A stretch of DNA of 9,855 bases. Origin: an uncultured Eubacteriales bacterium (GTDB lineage Bacteria > Bacillota > Clostridia > Lachnospirales > CAG-274). Where the stretch lies: the NCBI GenBank assembly GCA_902495025.1, contig CABUWB010000050.1, forward strand, positions 1-9,855, read 5' to 3'. The translations under genes and the position numbers were made by a program. The notes beneath the pieces were generated by a model. That model did not search any database. It saw only the letters and a list, made by a program, of their open reading frames with translations, and was not told the DNA's origin. Below are positions 7,001 to 9,855 of the stretch, piece by piece; position 1 is the first letter of the stretch, and every line of letters begins with the position of its first letter.

Positions 7001-7504
7001 GGTGATGAGCTGATTATAACAAAGGCACGAGGCATTACGGACTTTGCTGCAAGCGGCAGTGCTTTTGCCGATGTTATTACAAGGATTACAATAGAGCCTG
7101 GCACTAGAGTAATATATGACAGAGCGTTTAAAAACTGTCCTAATGTTAAGGAGATATTTATTCCCAGAAGTGTAAACCAGTGCCTCCCTGATTTGTTTAC
7201 TTCAGACGGTGCAGTAACTGTTATCTGTTCCCCATATCTTTCCATATGTGGAAATTATAATATAAAATCGGTAGGTTTTGTTGGAGATATAAATATTGAT
7301 GGTATACTTTCGGCAGCTGATGCGTCAATGCTACTGCAGAAGGTGCTTGATTATGATTTTAAATCGCCTTATGAGAAAAGTATGAGTGAGGACTATATTG
7401 GAATGGCAGATGTAAACAACGATGATTGTCTTACTGCTGCCGATGCATCGTATGTACTTCAAATGTCGCTTGATGGCAATTATAATATTTATTTTCCGTT
7501 TTAA
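4097..7504 (+). CDS. Secreted BspA-type leucine-rich-repeat protein with C-terminal dockerin
   Basis: This 1135-residue secreted protein has a signal peptide at its start (MKYKKYMALLLAVSVMMQ, with cleavage likely after the VQG/QGA stretch near residues 26-31). The body holds about 33 repeats of roughly 23 residues of the LRR_5/BspA (Treponema pallidum LRR) type, with the pattern [IL]P-x-x-[VIL]-x-x-I-x-x-x-[AT]F-x-x-C. They fall in four blocks. Each block opens with a header around W61, W191, W690 and W965 (W-x-[ILV] ... L/V-T-I ... G-[MI]). Blocks 1-3 end in a cap with a conserved Cys and AxxYA-like residues (C163, C656, C938), and the fourth ends near C1044. A type I dockerin follows, with calcium loops at D1064/N1066/D1068/G1069/D1075 and at D1105/N1107/D1109/D1116. 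It probably attaches to a cohesin on a scaffoldin or the cell surface, with the LRR part binding ligand; no catalytic domain is seen. The gene is monocistronic. Confidence 0.93.
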   Translation: MKYKKYMALLLAVSVMMQPLVSSVQGAEYYVPEEDETVSSAALTMLADGEGLTEAISGTDWILETDGTVTITSDVGMEELSYESGHYTQYIKKAVIENGVTQISRHAFMMCTLLEEVSIPDSVTAIYNDAFTYCNSLKSITIPDSVTYIGEFYFDGSRPVIVCNSGSYAKEYAKNNGYLYETGSNAEDDGWEIKDNVLTIYNDSGISDLAAHVGFYTRNIDSVVIMSGVTYIPDSTFKNGGFKSITIPDTVESVGSYAFSNCNNAEEILLPESVTTMGTGVFECSAITKISIPKSITKIPDETFWGCGNLESIIIPEYITELGDRAFQGCSGLESITIPGTVKRIGSYCFGYSTFTSVIVDDGVESLGDGVFNYCKELTQIKLPSTITYIPYSTFYECDELTEVTIPDNVTAIGSYAFWKCDKLEKVNFNNKLEVINYDAFAYTNISQLALPTSLKEISSSAFEGTPLTSVVIPEGTETLDGNVFENCKQLTEVTLPDSLIEIGYKCFINTPIKSIKLPPNIKKIMGMAFSGCTYIESVVIPSSADFIGENAFKDCTSLKSVVFENGVGKIYPGAFKGCTALENIALPGSVGSIDKNAFEGCTLLKSAVMENGITSIGSNAFKDCEMLEAVTIPGTVISLAEDAFNGCSKNLVITCTANSAAEDFAIANNIEYVLVPYEGDGTDDTLTDWSLIDGVLTINSDKGMENWVSAADGEINSPAEKFAGKVKKAVLKEGITAILPKAFYKCINMEEVVIPTSVTAIGDNAFAGCGKLTGAELPEGLTELGKGAFKNCGSLKSIVVPKGITIIKDSTFASSGLESVELSDGIECIGMEAFSYCINLESIKLPEGVKTIGNSAFSGCKNLKEINIPSSLRVISMWMFRNCISIETLELPDTVEIISTMSFDGMSGLKTLYFPDSITYIDTNNFDYMNEDFVAVCNAGSYAERYFDSISRVKYRVIGGEACWRVEGDELIITKARGITDFAASGSAFADVITRITIEPGTRVIYDRAFKNCPNVKEIFIPRSVNQCLPDLFTSDGAVTVICSPYLSICGNYNIKSVGFVGDINIDGILSAADASMLLQKVLDYDFKSPYEKSMSEDYIGMADVNNDDCLTAADASYVLQMSLDGNYNIYFPF
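4370..7200 (+). repeat. Coding tandem array of about 33 LRR units
   Basis: Degenerate units of about 69 bp encode the 23-residue repeats. I count about 3 units in block 1, 19 in block 2, 9 in block 3 and 2 in block 4, judged by the [AT]F-x-x-C-like landmarks. The units are diverged in DNA sequence, so recent slippage or unit exchange is not obvious. Confidence 0.8.
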
Positions 7505-7509
7505 AATTA

Positions 7510-7547
7510 CAGCCGCCTGTGGTACAATCCGCAGGCGGTTGTTTTTT
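7510..7547 (+). terminator. Intrinsic terminator of the dockerin/LRR gene
   Basis: A 13-pair stem (7510-7522 with 7529-7541, core CCGCCTG/CAGGCGG) with a 6-nt loop is followed by TTTTTT at 7542-7547, starting 5 nt after the stop codon. It separates this gene from the transporter operon. Confidence 0.95.
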
Positions 7548-7556
7548 ATTTTTACA

Positions 7557-7585
7557 TTGACAAAAAAATGTCATAGTGGTAAAAT
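7557..7585 (+). promoter_or_regulatory. Promoter of the transporter/kinase-like operon
   Basis: A perfect TTGACA (7557-7562) and TAAAAT (7580-7585) are spaced by 17 bp, with an extended -10 TG at 7577-7578. Transcription should start near 7592, giving a leader of about 100 nt before the ATG at 7691. It is one of the two strongest-looking promoters in the window, so downstream control in the leader would make sense. Confidence 0.88.
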
Positions 7586-7612
7586 ATACAAAACAGAAAA
7601 GGATAAACGGCT

Positions 7613-7669
7613 ACACATATAATTAAGTGCGGAACAGGGTGGTTTCGGTGGGTATTATATGTGTTTTTT
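7613..7669 (+). promoter_or_regulatory. Structured 5' leader with terminator-like hairpin (candidate riboregulator)
   Basis: ACACATATAAT (7613-7623) pairs perfectly over 11 bp with ATTATATGTGT (7654-7664), and a T run follows at 7664-7669. Inside, CGGAAC (7630-7635) pairs with GTTTCG (7642-7647) around the loop AGGGTG. Between the two helices is a symmetric internal loop of 6 + 6 nt (TAAGTG and GTGGGT). The purine-rich inner part contrasts with the AT-rich outer stem. The layout suggests conditional termination or a ligand-sensing element ahead of an ion transporter gene. I do not recognise a known riboswitch class, and the function is inferred. Confidence 0.5.
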
Positions 7670-7677
7670 GTTTATAT

Positions 7678-7683
7678 AAGGGG
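7678..7683 (+). promoter_or_regulatory. Ribosome binding site deciding the transporter start
   Basis: AAGGGG lies 7 nt before the ATG at 7691, only 8 nt after the T run of the leader hairpin. The in-frame GTG at 7661 lies inside the hairpin arm and has no ribosome binding site, so 7691 is the start. Confidence 0.75.
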
Positions 7684-7690
7684 TGGGCAG

Positions 7691-9037
7691 ATGATAAGCA
7701 TATCACAGATTACGGCAATACTGATTTTTCTTATAATGTTCGGGCTTATTATTACTGAAAAGGTGGAGCGGCATATCACAACTCTTGTATGCGCCGCTGT
7801 AACGCTGCTGCTTGTTTTCGGGCTGTGTCTGCACAGCGGCGAGGCTATACGCAGGGTATTGAATGTAGACAGTATTTTTACAAGGGGCTTCTGGTACGGC
7901 TCCTCGGAGGAGGGTACAGCAGGTATAAACTGGTCTACAATTATTTTTATTGCAGGTATGATGATTATGGTTGAGGGCATGGCTGCCTCGGGCTTTTTCC
8001 GCTGGCTGTGTATGAGGATTGCAAGCCTTGTACACTACAAAACAATACCTGTTTTTGTAACCTTTATGTTTATGTCGGCGGTTTTGTCAATGTTTATTGA
8101 CAGCATTACGGTTATTATGTTTCTTGCGGCGGTTACAGTGGAGCTTGGTCAGCTTATAGGCTACAATCCCGTACCTATGATACTTGCGGAAATTTTCTGC
8201 GCCAACCTTGGCGGCTCTGCTACCATGTGCGGCGACCCGCCAAACATAATTATCGGCACATCGCTTGGCTATTCATTTAAGGATTTTCTTTTAAATACCG
8301 GTGTAATTGCAGGCATTTCGCTTATAGCGGCGGTTATATATTTCTACTTTGCCTTCCGCAGGGAGCTTGAGGGCGGTGAGACCACGCTGACGCAGTACCC
8401 CGACCCTAGAAGTGCCATTAAAGACGGCAGAAGTTTTGCAATAAGCAGCATAATTTTTCTCTGTACGGTGCTGCTGCTTGTAACCCATGCCGAAACAGGG
8501 CTGACGGTTGCATTTATAGGCGTCTTTTCGGCTCTTGCTACGCTGATATGTGCAGGCAAAAATATTAAAATAATTTTAAAGGGTGTTGATTATAAAACAC
8601 TGCTGTTTTTCATAGGTCTTTTTGTGGTTGTCGGCGGACTTGAACAGACAGGCGTGCTTGAAATGGCGGCAGGTGTAATAGGTGATATAAGTGGCGGCAA
8701 TCCTTATGTAATGATAGCAATTATAATATGGGTATCTGCGGCGGCAAGCGCCTTTGTGGACAACATTCCGTTTGCGGCAACAATGATACCTGTTATAAAA
8801 AGCCTTTGTGCGACGCAGGGTGTAAGCCTGCCTGTGCTTGCGTGGGCGCTGTCCATAGGTACGGATATTGGCGGCAGCGCAACACCAATAGGCGCATCGG
8901 CAAATGTAGTGGGTACGTCCGTTGCGGCACGAAACGGCTATCCCATAAGCTGGGCTAAGTACTGCCGCAGAGCAGTGCCTGCAACGGTTATTGTGCTTGT
9001 TATTTCAACGGCATGTATTTTTGTAAGGTATTTATAA
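7691..9037 (+). CDS. ArsB/NhaD/SLC13-family ion transporter
   Basis: This 448-residue polytopic membrane protein of the ion transporter superfamily includes ArsB arsenite pumps, NhaD sodium/proton antiporters and SLC13 carboxylate/sulfate carriers. It has about 11 or more hydrophobic segments and two inverted halves. The first half carries FIDSITVIMFLAAV and then the hallmark NLGGSATMCGDPPNIIIGTS. The second half repeats the pattern with FVDNIPFAATMIPV and SIGTDIGGSATPIGASANVVG. These paired Asp/Asn-containing helix breaks are where family members bind ion and substrate. The full length is normal. No arsenic genes (arsR, arsC, arsA) are nearby, so arsenite export is not indicated; a sodium-coupled carrier or antiporter is as likely. 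It is the first gene of a two-gene operon behind a structured leader, and its stop overlaps the ribosome binding site of the next gene. Confidence 0.9.
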   Translation: MISISQITAILIFLIMFGLIITEKVERHITTLVCAAVTLLLVFGLCLHSGEAIRRVLNVDSIFTRGFWYGSSEEGTAGINWSTIIFIAGMMIMVEGMAASGFFRWLCMRIASLVHYKTIPVFVTFMFMSAVLSMFIDSITVIMFLAAVTVELGQLIGYNPVPMILAEIFCANLGGSATMCGDPPNIIIGTSLGYSFKDFLLNTGVIAGISLIAAVIYFYFAFRRELEGGETTLTQYPDPRSAIKDGRSFAISSIIFLCTVLLLVTHAETGLTVAFIGVFSALATLICAGKNIKIILKGVDYKTLLFFIGLFVVVGGLEQTGVLEMAAGVIGDISGGNPYVMIAIIIWVSAAASAFVDNIPFAATMIPVIKSLCATQGVSLPVLAWALSIGTDIGGSATPIGASANVVGTSVAARNGYPISWAKYCRRAVPATVIVLVISTACIFVRYL

Positions 9038-9049
9038 GGAGGGGTTTTT

Positions 9050-9646
9050 ATGTCCGAACAATTAATTATATCTATCGGACGTGAGTTTGGCAGCGGAGGC
9101 CATGCTATTGGGGAGTTACTTTCGCAAAGGTTTAATCTGCCGCTGTATGACAACAATCTGCTGCGTGAGATTACAACCGAGAAAAAGCTCGACCATACCG
9201 AGCTTGAAAAGTATGACGAGCTGCCTAAAAAACAGTTTTTTTCAAGAAAGGTGAGGGGGTTCAGCAATTCACCCGAGGAAAATATTGCAGCTCTCCAGTT
9301 TGCCTATCTTAAAAAAATGGCAGGTGAGGGCAAATCGTTTGTTATTGTTGGGCGATGCGGTGAAACTGTGCTGAAAGAGTTTCCCTGCCTTGTATCGGTT
9401 TTTGTGCTTGCTGATTATAGCTGTAAGGTAAGAAGAATTAAAAATAAATATTCACTGTCGCATAAAGAGGCGGAAAATATGATTAGGCAAAAGGATATGG
9501 AAAGAAAGGCGTACCATAACAGCCATAGCCCCGTAAAGTGGGGCGACAGCCGTAATTACGATATTTCCATTAACAGCAGCAGGCTTGGCGTTGAGCGTAC
9601 TGCGGATATGCTGGAGCTGTATATAAGGGAGAGAATAAGGGATTGA
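9050..9646 (+). CDS. Cytidylate-kinase-like P-loop protein
   Basis: This 198-residue protein belongs to the cytidylate-kinase-like family (cytidylate_kin_2 type), which is common in clostridia and separate from the housekeeping Cmk. The N-terminal strand and P-loop read IISIGREFGSGGHAIGELL (residues 6-24). The position usually held by the Walker A lysine is occupied by Gly/His, as I recall for this family. A central IVGRCGETVL segment and FVLADYSCKVRRI follow, then the LID-like basic stretch and the C-terminal NYDISINSSRLGVERT that is typical of the family. The substrate is not established; phosphotransfer to a nucleotide or another small molecule is an inference. The start has a strong AAGGAGGGG at 9036-9044 overlapping the transporter stop, and only 12 bp separate the genes, so the two are co-transcribed. 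A terminator follows. Confidence 0.9.
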   Translation: MSEQLIISIGREFGSGGHAIGELLSQRFNLPLYDNNLLREITTEKKLDHTELEKYDELPKKQFFSRKVRGFSNSPEENIAALQFAYLKKMAGEGKSFVIVGRCGETVLKEFPCLVSVFVLADYSCKVRRIKNKYSLSHKEAENMIRQKDMERKAYHNSHSPVKWGDSRNYDISINSSRLGVERTADMLELYIRERIRD

Positions 9647-9653
9647 TTAATGG

Positions 9654-9689
9654 GAGCTGGCGCATTTTGTGTGTCAGCTCTGCTTTTTT
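9654..9689 (+). terminator. Intrinsic terminator of the transporter/kinase-like operon
   Basis: GAGCTGGCGC (9654-9663) pairs with GTGTCAGCTC (9671-9680), including two G-T pairs, around a 7-nt loop. The T tract is at 9684-9689. It begins 7 nt after the stop codon. Confidence 0.9.
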
Positions 9690-9692
9690 AAT

Positions 9693-9721
9693 GTAAATTA
9701 GAGTTTATCGGTGTAATAATA
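9693..9721 (-). repeat. Tail of the right repeat, shared with the left copy
   Basis: This stretch matches the reverse complement of 141-169 at 25 of 29 positions. It lies directly after the terminator T tract and before the GC-rich hairpins, so in both copies the tail is on the same side of the element. Confidence 0.65.
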
Positions 9722-9737
9722 CCTTAACATTTCAATC

Positions 9738-9812
9738 GTAGGGGCGGCAACCTGCCGTCCGTTAGTAATTATAATATGCTAAAATTAGGGCGGATATGGA
9801 ATCCGCCCCTAC
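9738..9812 (-). repeat. Bipartite hairpin repeat, right copy
   Basis: GTAGGGGCGG (9738-9747) and CCGCCCCTAC (9803-9812) form perfect 10-bp terminal inverted repeats. Two inner hairpins are present: 9742-9749 with 9753-9760 (one G-T pair), and 9788-9795 with 9801-9808. The GGCA-type hairpin comes first here and second in the left copy, which shows that the two copies are inverted relative to each other. The spacers between the hairpins are not clearly alike. The rest of the tail to 9855 holds nothing I can identify. Confidence 0.85.
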
Positions 9813-9855
9813 GCAACCCATAATAGCATTGTTGCATTGCATACAAATTAGATGT

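Noticed and set aside
7422..7622. Forward open frame of 66 codons running past the LRR gene stop
   Set aside because: It overlaps the dockerin coding end, the terminator and the next promoter, and has no ribosome binding site.
7661..7690. GTG start for the transporter adding 10 residues
   Set aside because: It lies within the arm of the leader hairpin and lacks a ribosome binding site; AAGGGG precedes the ATG at 7691.
7691..9037. Naming the transporter arsB
   Set aside because: The superfamily signature is shared with NhaD and SLC13 carriers, and no arsenic resistance genes are nearby.
8938..9267. Reverse-strand open frame of 109 codons across the transporter/kinase-like junction
   Set aside because: It is antisense to two well-supported genes and their ribosome binding site, with a low-complexity Ser-rich product and no start signal.

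Overview
The window looks like part of a chromosome from a moderately AT-rich, low-GC Gram-positive anaerobe, most likely a gut or rumen clostridium of the Ruminococcaceae/Oscillospiraceae type. Supporting signs are strong AGGAGG-type ribosome binding sites, class A RNase P RNA, a type I dockerin on a secreted leucine-rich-repeat protein, a cytidylate-kinase-like protein of the clostridial type, and dispersed GTAGGGGCGG hairpin repeats. The taxon is inferred from gene families, not from a database match.

Layout, all genes on the + strand: (1) 29-169, a bipartite GC-rich hairpin repeat with an AT-rich tail. (2) 201-3513, a tight four-gene operon in the order membrane protein, lipoprotein, membrane protein, lipoprotein. 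The two halves are paralogous, so a two-gene module has been duplicated in tandem. (3) 3569-3978, the RNase P RNA gene rnpB with a near-ideal promoter and an intrinsic terminator. (4) 4025-7547, a monocistronic unit for a 1135-residue secreted BspA-type leucine-rich-repeat protein. It is built from four header/repeat/cap blocks and ends in a dockerin; it has its own promoter and terminator. (5) 7557-9689, a two-gene operon for an ArsB/NhaD/SLC13-type ion transporter and a cytidylate-kinase-like protein. It has a consensus promoter, a leader of about 100 nt containing a terminator-like hairpin, and an intrinsic terminator. (6) 9693-9812, a second copy of the repeat in (1), in inverted orientation, including the tail.

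Functional reading: the first operon probably encodes a cell-envelope system in which ABC-2-permease-like membrane proteins pair with surface lipoproteins. No ATPase lies in the window, so the partner is either upstream of position 1 or elsewhere. The dockerin protein probably docks on a cohesin-bearing scaffoldin or surface protein. The last operon joins ion transport to a small P-loop kinase homologue. The points most worth a second look are the duplicated module, the structured leader before the transporter, the four-block dockerin/LRR architecture and the inverted flanking repeats. No CRISPR array, tRNA, transposase or phage gene is visible.
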